A stretch of 64,000 bases of DNA, from assembly GCF_051900535.1 (NCBI RefSeq), contig NZ_JBHZGI010000003.1:62001-126000 (forward strand), in the 5' to 3' direction. Positions within the stretch are counted from its first letter, which is position 1; each line of letters starts with the position of its first letter. Under the pieces are notes generated by a model. It ran no database searches. It was given only the letters and a program-made list of their open reading frames with translations, and had not been told where the DNA came from. This document shows positions 1-9,448 of this stretch, piece by piece. This DNA comes from Frateuria_A sp051900535. GTDB taxonomy: Bacteria > Pseudomonadota > Gammaproteobacteria > Xanthomonadales > Rhodanobacteraceae. A program made the translations under genes and the position numbers.

Positions 1-176
1 CGCTGATCAAGAACAATCCGCAGTTCCGCGCCACGCCTGTGATCATGCTGAGCTCGAAGGATGGCCTGTTCGACAAGGCCCGCGGCCGCATCGTCGGCGC
101 CGAGCAATACCTGACCAAGCCGTTCACCCGCGACGAACTGCTTGGCGCCATCCATCGTCACGTCAGCACGGTCTGA
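1..176 (+). CDS. pilG: PilG, T4P chemosensory response regulator (3' end only)
   Basis: Only the last 57 codons are in the window; the frame starts at base 3 and ends at TGA 174-176. The piece is the C-terminal half of a CheY-like receiver: the beta-4 segment PVIMLSSKDG, then the conserved lysine in YLTKPFTRDEL followed by helix 5. The phospho-acceptor Asp lies upstream of the window. PilG is known as the response regulator that promotes pilus extension through PilB and FimL. The gene order that follows (a second CheY-like gene, cheW, an MCP and a giant CheA) is that of the Pil-Chp cluster, so the assignment rests on context as much as on sequence. Confidence 0.85.
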   Translation, partial: LIKNNPQFRATPVIMLSSKDGLFDKARGRIVGAEQYLTKPFTRDELLGAIHRHVSTV

Positions 177-212
177 AAAGCCACTGACTGCAGCGTCTTA
201 TAGGGGAGACCT

Positions 213-584
213 GTGGCAAAGATTCTCATCATCGACGACTCACCGACCGACGTGCGCGTGTTCACCACGCTGCTCGAGAAGGCCGGCTACGCGGTCGCCG
301 CCGTCAGCACCGCCGAGGAAGGCATCGAGCGCGTCCGCGCCGAGCTGCCGGACCTGGTCATCATGGACGTCATCATGCCCGGCATGAACGGCTTCCAGGC
401 CACCCGCACGCTCACGCGCGACCCGGTCACCTCGAACGTGCCGATCGTGATGATCACCACCAAGTCGATGGAAACCGATCGCGTCTGGGGCTTGCGTCAG
501 GGCGCGCGCGCGTTCATCACCAAGCCGGTCAACGAGAAAGAGCTGCTGACCTGCATCAACGACCTGTTGCCGAGCGCGGCATGA
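213..584 (+). CDS. pilH: PilH, CheY-like response regulator of twitching motility
   Basis: A stand-alone receiver domain of 123 residues. The acidic pair is in the segment ILIIDDS (residues 4-10), the phospho-acceptor is Asp52 in VIMDVIMPG, and the conserved Lys is in FITKPV near residue 105. The start is GTG at 213, preceded by GGGGAG at 203-208. The stop overlaps the start of pilI by 4 bases (ATGA), so the two are translationally coupled. In the Pil-Chp system PilH works with PilG, favouring pilus retraction or acting as a phosphate sink for the ChpA kinase. Confidence 0.93.
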   Translation: MAKILIIDDSPTDVRVFTTLLEKAGYAVAAVSTAEEGIERVRAELPDLVIMDVIMPGMNGFQATRTLTRDPVTSNVPIVMITTKSMETDRVWGLRQGARAFITKPVNEKELLTCINDLLPSAA

Positions 585-1126
585 ACGAGAGCGCGAACCT
601 CACGCCGTTCGAGATTCTGGCTCGCTACGAGCGCCTGTCGCTGGCGCACGCCCAGGACGTGCAGGACCGGATGGAAGCGCCCGGCCTGTGGCGTGGCATC
701 GGTTATCGCGTCGGTTCGCGGTTGTTCGTCAGCGCCATCGACGAGATCAACGAACTGCTGGCCGTGCCCGTGTTGACCCCCGTGCCGCTGACCCAGCCCT
801 GGCTGATGGGTGTGGCGAACGTGCGCGGCAACCTCGTGCCGGTCATCGATTTCAACCGCTTCCTGTTCGGCGAGCGTACCCAGCCGACCGAGCGCACGCG
901 TCTCTTGATCGTTCGCCAGGGTGGCGGCAGCGTCGCGCTGATGGTCGACGAGGTGTTCGGCCAGCGCACGGTGGACGAGGAGCAGCGCCGCGAGTCCGTC
1001 TCCGAGGATGATCCGCGCCTGACCCGCTTCGTCGGCGAGCGCGTGGCGGTGGGCGAACAGCGGTTGGGTGTGTTCAGCATGAACCGGCTCGTGCGCGCGC
1101 CGGATTTCCGCCAGGCCGCGGCCTGA
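581..1126 (+). CDS. pilI: PilI, CheW-like adaptor
   Basis: A CheW-domain protein of 181 residues. The SH3-like fold spans about residues 40-175, with the recognisable segment PWLMGVANVRGNLVPVIDF at 85-103. It is expected to couple the PilJ receptor to the ChpA kinase in the cytoplasm. The ATG at 581 overlaps the pilH stop. After the stop about 120 bases without a gene precede pilJ; I see no terminator there, so pilJ is probably in the same transcript. Confidence 0.92.
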   Translation: MNESANLTPFEILARYERLSLAHAQDVQDRMEAPGLWRGIGYRVGSRLFVSAIDEINELLAVPVLTPVPLTQPWLMGVANVRGNLVPVIDFNRFLFGERTQPTERTRLLIVRQGGGSVALMVDEVFGQRTVDEEQRRESVSEDDPRLTRFVGERVAVGEQRLGVFSMNRLVRAPDFRQAAA

Positions 1127-1244
1127 GCGGGGCGATATGTAGGGCCGGTGCCGTGCGTGGCCGGATACCAGGGGCGAGAGGTCCCGCCAGCGCAGCGCGG
1201 TCGAAGCGCGGCCCGGCGGGATGGAAGACGGACGAGGTGTAACG

Positions 1245-3275
1245 ATGAGCACTACAGGGGGCATCGGCAAGGAACGGGGCTATACAGGCCTCATCGTCCT
1301 GCTGCTGATAGCGATCGGTTTCGCGGCACTGGACTTCTTCCTGCTGAACCAGAAGAACGGCGAGGACCGCCAGGCCAGTGCGCTGACCACACAGATCCAG
1401 GTGCTGTCGCAGCAGACCGCCAAGTACGCCCTCGAGGCCTCGGACGGCAACGTCGATTCCTTCAAGGAACTGGAGAGCACCCGCAACGCGATCGACGCGG
1501 CGGTGCTCAAGCTCGCCAAGGGCGACCCCAAGGGAGGCATGGAGGCCTACGGCGACAACAACGCCACGCCGGCCGGTCGCAGCGTGACTGCCCTGGTCAA
1601 TGCCTGGGGCCAACTCGACGGTGACATCAGGAAAATCCTGTCCAACAAGGGCGTCGTGCTGGATTCGGCCCAGCGCGCGGACAAGCTTTCGCAGCAGATG
1701 CCGCTGCTCAACTCGAGCATGGACCAGGTCACCAACATCCTGCAGCAGCGCAATGGCAGCGCCGAGCAGATGCTCGGTTCCTCGCGCCAGATGCTGCTTG
1801 CCGACCGCATGGTTCGCCGCGTGCAGGAAGTGCTCCAGGGCGGCGACTCCGCACAGGCGGCGGCCGACGGCCTCGCGCGCGACGCGCAGCTGTACGGCAC
1901 GGTGCTCAAGGGCCTGACCGATGGCAACGCCGATGCCGGCGTCAAAGCCATGGGCGACGCCAACGCGCGCAAGATCCTTACCGACATGCAGGGCAACTGG
2001 GAGGCGCTGGCCGAGCCGATCGCCAAGCTGGTGTCTGCGGCGGCGCCGATCGCCGACGTGAAGAACGCCGGCAACCAGGCCTCGCTGGATTCGCAGAACG
2101 TGCTGCTGCGTGCGAACGAGCTGTCCGACCAGATCGGCAAGCTGCCGTTCCGCCGCCTGTTCCCGAACGTGTGGTGGGGCGTGCTGGGCGCTGCCGGCGC
2201 GGTGGCCTTCGCGCTGCTGCTGGTGGTTACCCTGGTGCGCGACCAGCGCAAGCGCTTCCAGGATTCGACCGAGCTGAACCAGCGCAACCAGGAGGCTATC
2301 ATGCGCCTGCTGGACGAGATGGGCTCGCTCGCCGAAGGCGACCTGACCGTCAAGACCACGGTGTCGGAGGACATCACCGGCGCGATCGCCGACTCGGTGA
2401 ACTACGCCATCGACGAGCTGCGCACCCTGGTGACCACGATCAACGAGACCTCCGAGCAGGTGTCCTCGTCGGCGCAGGAAACCCAGACCACCGCGCGCCA
2501 CCTGGCCGACGCGGCGCAGAGCCAGGCCGCGCGAATCAGCACGGCGACCTCGGCGATCAACCAGATCGCGAGCCTCATGGACAACGTGTCCAAGGACTCG
2601 GCCGAGTCGGCCGACGTGGCCGAACGATCGGTGCAGATCGCCTCGCGCGGCGCCGAAGTGGTGCGCGAGACCATCTCCGGCATGGACTCGATCCGCGACC
2701 AGATCCAGGAAACCTCCAAGCGCATCAAGCGCCTGGGCGAGTCCTCGCAGGAAATCGGCTCGATCGTGGAACTGATCAACGACATCGCCGAGCAGACCAA
2801 CATCCTGGCGTTGAACGCGGCCATCCAGGCGGCGTCGGCCGGCGAGGCGGGCCGCGGTTTCGCGGTCGTGGCGGACGAAGTGCAGCGCCTGGCGGAACGC
2901 TCCGCCAGCGCGACCAAGCGAATCGAAACGCTGGTGCAGACCATTCAGTCCGATACCAACGAAGCGGTCAGCTCCATGGAGCAGACCACCTCCGAGGTGG
3001 TCGCCGGTGCACGCCTGGCCGAGGACGCCGGCAGCGCGCTGGGCGACATCGAGCGCGTCTCGCACGACCTGTCGGCGCTGATTCAGAACATCTCCACCGC
3101 GGCGCGTCAGCAGTCCGCGGCGGCGACCGACATTTCGCAGTCGATGAACGCGATCCAGGAAATCACTTCGCAGACCTCGCAAGGCGCGAGCCAGACGGCC
3201 GATTCGATCGGCTACCTGGCGCAGCTGGCGAGCGACCTGCGGCGCTCGGTGGCGCACTTCAAGCTGCCGGGTTGA
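1245..3275 (+). CDS. pilJ: PilJ, methyl-accepting chemotaxis protein of the T4P system
   Basis: A receptor of 676 residues. Membrane segments lie at about 12-34 and 309-333, with a periplasmic PilJ-type sensor region between them. A HAMP-like linker and a long coiled-coil signalling domain follow, and the highly conserved hairpin tip (EQTNILALNAA) is near residue 515. PilJ is thought to sense pilus surface contact, possibly PilA itself. The frame is open from 1221, but I prefer ATG 1245 because GAGG lies 7 bases upstream (1234-1237) and the product then begins MSTTGGIG like its relatives. The potential methylation helices are present although no pilK methyltransferase follows the gene. Confidence 0.92.
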   Translation: MSTTGGIGKERGYTGLIVLLLIAIGFAALDFFLLNQKNGEDRQASALTTQIQVLSQQTAKYALEASDGNVDSFKELESTRNAIDAAVLKLAKGDPKGGMEAYGDNNATPAGRSVTALVNAWGQLDGDIRKILSNKGVVLDSAQRADKLSQQMPLLNSSMDQVTNILQQRNGSAEQMLGSSRQMLLADRMVRRVQEVLQGGDSAQAAADGLARDAQLYGTVLKGLTDGNADAGVKAMGDANARKILTDMQGNWEALAEPIAKLVSAAAPIADVKNAGNQASLDSQNVLLRANELSDQIGKLPFRRLFPNVWWGVLGAAGAVAFALLLVVTLVRDQRKRFQDSTELNQRNQEAIMRLLDEMGSLAEGDLTVKTTVSEDITGAIADSVNYAIDELRTLVTTINETSEQVSSSAQETQTTARHLADAAQSQAARISTATSAINQIASLMDNVSKDSAESADVAERSVQIASRGAEVVRETISGMDSIRDQIQETSKRIKRLGESSQEIGSIVELINDIAEQTNILALNAAIQAASAGEAGRGFAVVADEVQRLAERSASATKRIETLVQTIQSDTNEAVSSMEQTTSEVVAGARLAEDAGSALGDIERVSHDLSALIQNISTAARQQSAAATDISQSMNAIQEITSQTSQGASQTADSIGYLAQLASDLRRSVAHFKLPG

Positions 3276-3352
3276 TCAACGTTTACCGACAGAGGGCAAC
3301 CTCGAACGGTTGTGCGATGCGTGCGTAGCGCGCAGCCGCTCAAGAGGGGCGC

Positions 3353-6300
3353 ATGAGACTTCAAGACCACATCGATTTCACCACCCTGCAGTGGGTCAAG
3401 CCGGAGCTCGACGAGACCCTGGCGCGGGCCCGCGAGGCGCTGGAATCCTACGTAGAGAACCCCGGCAAGCGCGAGGTCATGCGCGGCTGTGTGGATCATC
3501 TGCATCAGGTGCAGGGCACTCTTCGCATGGTCGAGCTCTACGGCGCCGCGATGGTTGCCGAAGAGATGGAGACGCTGGCGATCTGCCTGCTGGAGGACCA
3601 TATCCGGCAGCGCGACGACGCCTTCGGCGCGCTTATGCGCGGCCTGATGCAGCTGCCCGACTATCTCGAACGCCTTTCCGGTGGCCATCGCGACGTGCCG
3701 GTGGTGTTGCTGCCGCTGCTTAACGACCTGCGCGCAAGCCGCGACCAGCAGGCCCTGTCCGAGGCGGCGCTGTTCAACCCGAACCTGGAACAGGCGCTGC
3801 CGGTGCAGGCGCCGGGTGCGCAGGGCGAGGTCGACGTGGCTTCCCAGCGCAGCGCGATCACCACGCTGCGGCTGCGTTTCCAGCAGCAGTTGCTAGCCTG
3901 GTTCCGTGGCCAGAACGCGCCGCAACAGTTGCTCGGCATGCGCGAAACGCTGCTGGGGATCGCCGGTCGCTGCTGGACCGTACCGGGTCGTCGCCTGTGG
4001 TGGATCGCCGCCGGCGTGCTGGAAGGTCTGGAACAGGGCGTGCTCAAGAGCCATGCGGCCGAGATCCGCCAGTTGATCGGCAAGGTCGACCGCAACATCC
4101 GCCAGCTCGTCGAACAGGGTGAAGCCAGCCTGCGCGGCGGCGATGCCGACGAGCTCGCGAGCAAACTGCTTTTCATCGTGGCGCAGGCCCGTCAGGCCAG
4201 CCCGCAGATGGCGCTGCTGAAACAGACCTACCGTCTGGACAGCCTGTTGCCCGACGCCGCCGAACTGGAGCACGCGCGCGGGTCGATGGCCGGCCACAAC
4301 CGCGCGCTGCTCGATTCGGTGTCCAAGGCACTGAAGGAAGACCTGCTGCGGGTGAAGGAAGCGCTCGACCTGTTCCTGCGCCAGAGCGACGGCGATCCCG
4401 CCCAGCTGTCCGCGCAGGGCGAGGTGCTCGAGCGCGTCGGCGACACACTGGGCATGCTGGCGCTGGCCGTGCCGCGTCGCGTGGTCAACGAACAGCGCCG
4501 CGTGCTGGAAGAGATCGCACACAAGGTCCGCGCGGCCGAAGAAGGCGTGCTGCTGGATGTCGCGGGGGCGCTGCTCTACGTCGAATCCTCGCTGGACGAC
4601 CACATCGAGAGCCTTGGCGCCGATGACGGCCTGGCCGATGAAAGCCTGCCGGTCGAGGGCGACGCGACGCCTGCGCTGCCGCGCAGCGAAGCGCGCAGCA
4701 TCCTGGCCTCGCTCATGCAGGAGGCGATCGCCAACGCCGCCAAGGTGAAGGACGCCATCGTCGCCTTCGTCGAGGCCGGTTGGGACCATGCTCAGCTGCA
4801 CGGCACCCCGGCCTTGATGGACGAAGTGGCTGGCGCCATGCGCATGCTGTCCGCGCCGCGTCCGTCGGAACTGGCCGAAGGCATTGGCCGCTTCATTGGC
4901 AACGAAATGCTCGTCGACCGGCGCGTGCCAGGCAGCGCGCAGATGGACCATCTTGCCGATGCCCTTGCCGCGCTGGAGTATTACCTCGAGGCCGCCCGCG
5001 AGCATCGCGGCGGGCTGGAGCACATCCTGGACGTGGCCGAGCACAGCCTCGGCTCGCTCGGCTACTGGCCGTTGCCGGCCGCGCGCGCCGCGATGGCTTA
5101 CGAGGCTCCCGCGCCGGTCGTTGCGGAAGAACCGTCTGAGCCCGCCCTGTCCGAACCGGTCAGCCTGGCCGATGGCCATGGCCTGGATGACCTGATGGTC
5201 GGCAGCAGCGAGCCGCTGCAGCCCGGCGCGCACGAACTGGCCGGCTTGCGCCTGGCGCAGACCGAGCCGCTCACCGTCTCGTCGCATGACGGCGATGAGG
5301 GCGACTGGATCGAGATCGAGGAAGAAGTCCTCGAGGAAGTGCCGGTCGCCGACGCGCTGGCCGGCAATGCCGGGTTCCAGTTGGGCACCGAGGGCATCGA
5401 CGACGACATCCGCGAGATCTTCCTGGAGGAAATGCAGGAGGAAATCGACAACCTGCGCGGCGCCGAAAAGGGCTGGCTGGCTGACCCGATGCAGTTGGCC
5501 GCGATCACCCCGATCCGCCGTTCTTTCCACACGCTCAAGGGTTCCGGCCGCCTGGTCGGCGCCAGCGTGCTTGGCGAGTTCGCCTGGAAGGTCGAGAACA
5601 TGCTCAACCGCGTGCTGGATGCCACCATCCAGCCGCACGAGGGCGTGCAGGCGTTGGTCACAGCCGCCATCGGCGCGCTGCCGCAATTGCTTGCCGCGCT
5701 CAAGGGCGAGGGCACGCCGAGTGTGCCGCTGGCCGCGATCATGGCCACGGCCGAGCGCCTGGCCGCCGGCGAGATGGCGCAGCTCGAAGACCATGCACCG
5801 GCTGCCACGGAAACCGTGCGCCGTGTGGTTCGCCGTCGCGTGCCACGCCTCGATGCCGCCGCCGGGGCCGTGCCGGTCGCCGCCCACACCGACCAGACCG
5901 CCGCTGTCGAAACTTCGCACGAGCCGGTCGAAACGATTGCCATGCCGGTGATGCCGCCGGTGGATCCCGTGCTGCTGGAAATCCTGCGCAGCGAAGTGGC
6001 GCAGTACCTGCAGGCGATCCGTGGCGCCTTGGCTCGCGCCGATGGTGAGCTGCGCATCGATGACGCCCTGCTGCGCGCGGTGCACACGTTGCACGGCGCC
6101 ATCGCGATGGTGGACATCCCGCTGCTGACCCAGTTGCTCTCGCCACTGGAAAGCCTGCTCAAGCGCCTGCGCGCGGCCAGCCAGCCGCTCTCGGAAGAGG
6201 GCACCCGCCTGCTCGCGCAATCGGCCGACGTGGTCGATCACGTAATGGCTCAGTTTGACGCCGCCGAGCCGCAGCTGCCGTCGGTGGACGCACTCACCGC

Positions 6301-9300
6301 GCGCCTGACCGAGCTGCGCGACGGCCAGCCCGAGCCGAAAGTCGCGCACGTGCTGTTCGACCCGCACGCGGAAGACCTGCCGACCGACCTTCCGGACGAC
6401 GCCGTCGCCGCCGCGCTCGATGCGGGCCTCGACGACGCGCTCGGCGAGCCGGCTGCGGCGGATGCTTCGGGCGAAGCCGCCGAGCATGACGAACATGACG
6501 CGTACGCCGGCGAGCTGCTGGCGGCACTCGACGCGTTCGACCTGGAAACGGCCGAAGTTGCCGGTTCCAGTGAGGGCCTGGCGATCGATGCCGGCCACGC
6601 TGACGACGAACAAAGCCTGGCTGCATTGTTGGACAGCCTGCTGAGCGAACCATCCGATGGCCAGCCGCTCGCGCCGGCGACGGATGTCGGCGCGACGAAC
6701 GATGCCGAGACCCATCCGGACGGTGTCCTCGAACTGTCGGACAACGACGGTTCGCAGGAACCGGAGCTGGAGGCATCGAGCGAAGCGGAGTCCGAACGGG
6801 AAACCGCCGCCCTGCTGCCCGAGCAGGTGGCTGTTTCGGACGAGAACGCCGAAGCGGACGTCGCTCCTGTCGGGGAAGACACCGTCGAGGGCGTGGAGGC
6901 GCTGCTGCCGGAAACCGCGGAAGACGTGGCCGACGAAACGGTCGAAACGTCCACAGTCGAGCCCGTCGAAGCATCGGTCATCGCCGACGACGACCTGGTC
7001 GACACTGCCGGGGAACCGATCGAGGCAGCCATCGAACCGTTCGTGCCGTTCGCCGTTGACAGCACGGCCGCGCAGCCGTGGGTCGGGCAGATCGACCCGG
7101 ACCTGCTCGAGATCTTCACCGAGGAAGCGAACGAACTGCTCGACCATGCCGACGGCCTGCTGGCCGAATGGCGTGCCGAGCCTGCCGAGACGGCGCATGC
7201 CGCCGGCGTGCAGCGCGACCTGCATACGCTCAAGGGCGGTGCCCGCATCGCCGGCCTGGTGCCGGTGGGCGACCTGACCCATGCCATCGAGACCCTGCTG
7301 GAGAAGCCGGTCGCCGAACGCGACACGGCGCAGCTCATCGGTGCCCTCGAAGCCGGTTTCGACACTCTGCATTCGCTGGTCAAGCGCGTTTCGCAGGGCC
7401 AGCCGATCGAGTACCCGCAGGCACTGATCGATCGACTGCTGGCGATGGCCGGCCAGGAAGCGCTGGCGGACGAAGGCCACGAGTCCGCGCCCGTCGCGGC
7501 GCCCTCGGCCCGGCTCCCGGCCGCGCCCCTGCCGGAACTGCTCCCCGAGCTGCTGCCCGAGCGCGAGGAAGAAGAGGTCCGCTCCACGCAGGAACAGATC
7601 CGCGTCCGCGCGGAACTGCTCGACAACCTGGTGAACCATGCCGGCGAGGTGGCGATCTACCGTTCGCGCCTGGAGCAGCAGGTCGCCGGCTACCGCTTCA
7701 ACCTGGTCGAGCTGGACCAGACCGTGCAGCGTCTGCGCAGCCAGCTGCGCATGCTCGAAATCGAGACCGAAGCGCAGATCATCGCGCGCTTCCAGCGCGA
7801 GCACCGCGAGGCAGGCATCGGCGTGTTCGACCCGCTCGAACTCGACCGCTTCTCGCAGCTGCAGCAGTACTCGCGTGCGCTGGCCGAGTCGGTATCCGAC
7901 CTTGTCTCGATCCAGAACATGCTGGACGAGCTCACCCGCCAGTCCGAAACCCTGCTGATCCAGCAGTCGCGCGTCAGCGCCGAGCTGCAGGACGGTCTGC
8001 TGCGCACCCGCATGCTGCCGTTCGACACGATGGTGCCGAACCTGCGCCGCACGCTGCGCCAGGCCGCGCAGGAAGAAGGCAAGAGCGCCCAGCTGTACGT
8101 CGAGGGCGCCCACGGTGAAATGGACCGCAACCTGCTCGACCGCATCAAGGCGCCGTTCGAGCACATGCTGCGCAACGCCATCGCGCACGGCATCGAATCG
8201 CCGGCCGATCGCCGCAAAGCGGGCAAGCCCACCGAAGGCGCAGTGCGCATCCGCGTAGCCCGCGAGGCCACCGAGGTGGTCGTGCGCGTCAGCGACGACG
8301 GCCGCGGCCTGGATCGCGACGCGATCCGTACCCGCGCGATCGAGCGTGGCCTGTTGCGCGCCGATTCGCGTCCGAGCGACGACCAACTGCTCGGCCTGAT
8401 CACCCAGACCGGCTTCTCCACCGCCAGCCACGTCACCCAGCTCGCCGGTCGTGGCGTGGGCATGGACGTGGTCGCCAACGAAATCAAGCAGCTCGGTGGC
8501 TCGCTGGCGATCGAGTCGCACCAGGGCCAGGGCACGACCTTCGTGTTGCGCCTGCCGTTCACCCTCGCGGTGACTCAGGCCATCGTGGTGCGCATCGGCG
8601 AAGCGACCTTCGCCATCCCGATGACCTCGGTGCAGGGCGTGGCCCGGATCAGCCCGGACGACCTGGGCGCGCGCCTGGGCGATGCCAACCCGACGTTCGA
8701 GTACAACGGCGACGCCTACAGCATCCACGACCTGGCCGATTTGCTCGGCCTGCAGCCGAACCCGGTGATCGAGGAAGAGCAGCTCCCGCTGCTGTTGACC
8801 CGCGCCGGCGACCTGCGCGCCGCGATCCGCATCGACGCGGTGATCGGCTCGCGCGAAATCGTGGTCAAGTCGGTCGGTCCGCAGGTGAGCTCGGTGCCGG
8901 GCGTGCTCGGCGCGACCATCATGGGTGACGGCTCGGTGCTGATCATTCTCGACCTGCCGCCGCTGGTCCGCCACGGTATCGCCCGTCGCGAGCAGCGCCT
9001 GGCCGACGGCCTGAGCGCGGTCGCCTCGCCGCTGATCGAAGAGCAGCGCGCCAAGCCGCTGGTGATGGTGGTCGACGACTCGATCACCATGCGCAAGGTC
9101 ACCGGCCGCGTGCTGGAACGCCACGACTACGAGGTATTCACCGCGAAGGACGGCGTCGACGCGCTGGAGAAGCTGCACGATCGCGTGCCCGACATGATGC
9201 TGCTGGACATCGAGATGCCGCGCATGGATGGCTACGAGCTGGCCACGCAGATGAAGGCGGACCCGCGCCTGCGCGAGGTCCCGATCATCATGATCACCTC

Positions 9301-9448
9301 GCGCACCGGCGACAAACACCGCCAGCGCGCCTTCGACATCGGCGTCGACCGCTACCTCGGCAAGCCCTACCAGGAAGCCGAGCTGCTGGCGCAGATCGCC
9401 GAAGTGCTGGACCAGCGCGCGATGGCGATGGAGGCGGTCCATGGCTGA
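3353..9448 (+). CDS. chpA: ChpA (PilL), giant hybrid CheA-type histidine kinase
   Basis: A kinase of 2031 residues with an upstream GAGGGG. Visible parts in order: an N-terminal FimL/Hpt-like region with a degenerate site (HLHQVQG, residues 49-55); a canonical Hpt with HTLKG at His726; a degenerate Hpt with HTLHG at His911; a second canonical Hpt with HTLKG at His1291; the CheA dimerisation region (about 1400-1560); an ATPase domain with N box MLRNAIAHG (about 1604), G1 DDGRGLD (about 1648) and G2 GRGVGMD (about 1701); a CheW-like domain (about 1740-1870); and a C-terminal receiver with Asp1952 in LLDIEMP. Acidic Ala/Glu/Asp-rich linkers separate the Hpt modules. ChpA phosphorylates PilG and PilH. 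It overlaps the next gene by 8 bases. Confidence 0.93.
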   Translation: MRLQDHIDFTTLQWVKPELDETLARAREALESYVENPGKREVMRGCVDHLHQVQGTLRMVELYGAAMVAEEMETLAICLLEDHIRQRDDAFGALMRGLMQLPDYLERLSGGHRDVPVVLLPLLNDLRASRDQQALSEAALFNPNLEQALPVQAPGAQGEVDVASQRSAITTLRLRFQQQLLAWFRGQNAPQQLLGMRETLLGIAGRCWTVPGRRLWWIAAGVLEGLEQGVLKSHAAEIRQLIGKVDRNIRQLVEQGEASLRGGDADELASKLLFIVAQARQASPQMALLKQTYRLDSLLPDAAELEHARGSMAGHNRALLDSVSKALKEDLLRVKEALDLFLRQSDGDPAQLSAQGEVLERVGDTLGMLALAVPRRVVNEQRRVLEEIAHKVRAAEEGVLLDVAGALLYVESSLDDHIESLGADDGLADESLPVEGDATPALPRSEARSILASLMQEAIANAAKVKDAIVAFVEAGWDHAQLHGTPALMDEVAGAMRMLSAPRPSELAEGIGRFIGNEMLVDRRVPGSAQMDHLADALAALEYYLEAAREHRGGLEHILDVAEHSLGSLGYWPLPAARAAMAYEAPAPVVAEEPSEPALSEPVSLADGHGLDDLMVGSSEPLQPGAHELAGLRLAQTEPLTVSSHDGDEGDWIEIEEEVLEEVPVADALAGNAGFQLGTEGIDDDIREIFLEEMQEEIDNLRGAEKGWLADPMQLAAITPIRRSFHTLKGSGRLVGASVLGEFAWKVENMLNRVLDATIQPHEGVQALVTAAIGALPQLLAALKGEGTPSVPLAAIMATAERLAAGEMAQLEDHAPAATETVRRVVRRRVPRLDAAAGAVPVAAHTDQTAAVETSHEPVETIAMPVMPPVDPVLLEILRSEVAQYLQAIRGALARADGELRIDDALLRAVHTLHGAIAMVDIPLLTQLLSPLESLLKRLRAASQPLSEEGTRLLAQSADVVDHVMAQFDAAEPQLPSVDALTARLTELRDGQPEPKVAHVLFDPHAEDLPTDLPDDAVAAALDAGLDDALGEPAAADASGEAAEHDEHDAYAGELLAALDAFDLETAEVAGSSEGLAIDAGHADDEQSLAALLDSLLSEPSDGQPLAPATDVGATNDAETHPDGVLELSDNDGSQEPELEASSEAESERETAALLPEQVAVSDENAEADVAPVGEDTVEGVEALLPETAEDVADETVETSTVEPVEASVIADDDLVDTAGEPIEAAIEPFVPFAVDSTAAQPWVGQIDPDLLEIFTEEANELLDHADGLLAEWRAEPAETAHAAGVQRDLHTLKGGARIAGLVPVGDLTHAIETLLEKPVAERDTAQLIGALEAGFDTLHSLVKRVSQGQPIEYPQALIDRLLAMAGQEALADEGHESAPVAAPSARLPAAPLPELLPELLPEREEEEVRSTQEQIRVRAELLDNLVNHAGEVAIYRSRLEQQVAGYRFNLVELDQTVQRLRSQLRMLEIETEAQIIARFQREHREAGIGVFDPLELDRFSQLQQYSRALAESVSDLVSIQNMLDELTRQSETLLIQQSRVSAELQDGLLRTRMLPFDTMVPNLRRTLRQAAQEEGKSAQLYVEGAHGEMDRNLLDRIKAPFEHMLRNAIAHGIESPADRRKAGKPTEGAVRIRVAREATEVVVRVSDDGRGLDRDAIRTRAIERGLLRADSRPSDDQLLGLITQTGFSTASHVTQLAGRGVGMDVVANEIKQLGGSLAIESHQGQGTTFVLRLPFTLAVTQAIVVRIGEATFAIPMTSVQGVARISPDDLGARLGDANPTFEYNGDAYSIHDLADLLGLQPNPVIEEEQLPLLLTRAGDLRAAIRIDAVIGSREIVVKSVGPQVSSVPGVLGATIMGDGSVLIILDLPPLVRHGIARREQRLADGLSAVASPLIEEQRAKPLVMVVDDSITMRKVTGRVLERHDYEVFTAKDGVDALEKLHDRVPDMMLLDIEMPRMDGYELATQMKADPRLREVPIIMITSRTGDKHRQRAFDIGVDRYLGKPYQEAELLAQIAEVLDQRAMAMEAVHG

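Noticed and set aside
1074..3257. Long minus-strand frame antisense to pilJ
   Set aside because: Shadow of pilJ with no domain, no ribosome site and skewed composition.
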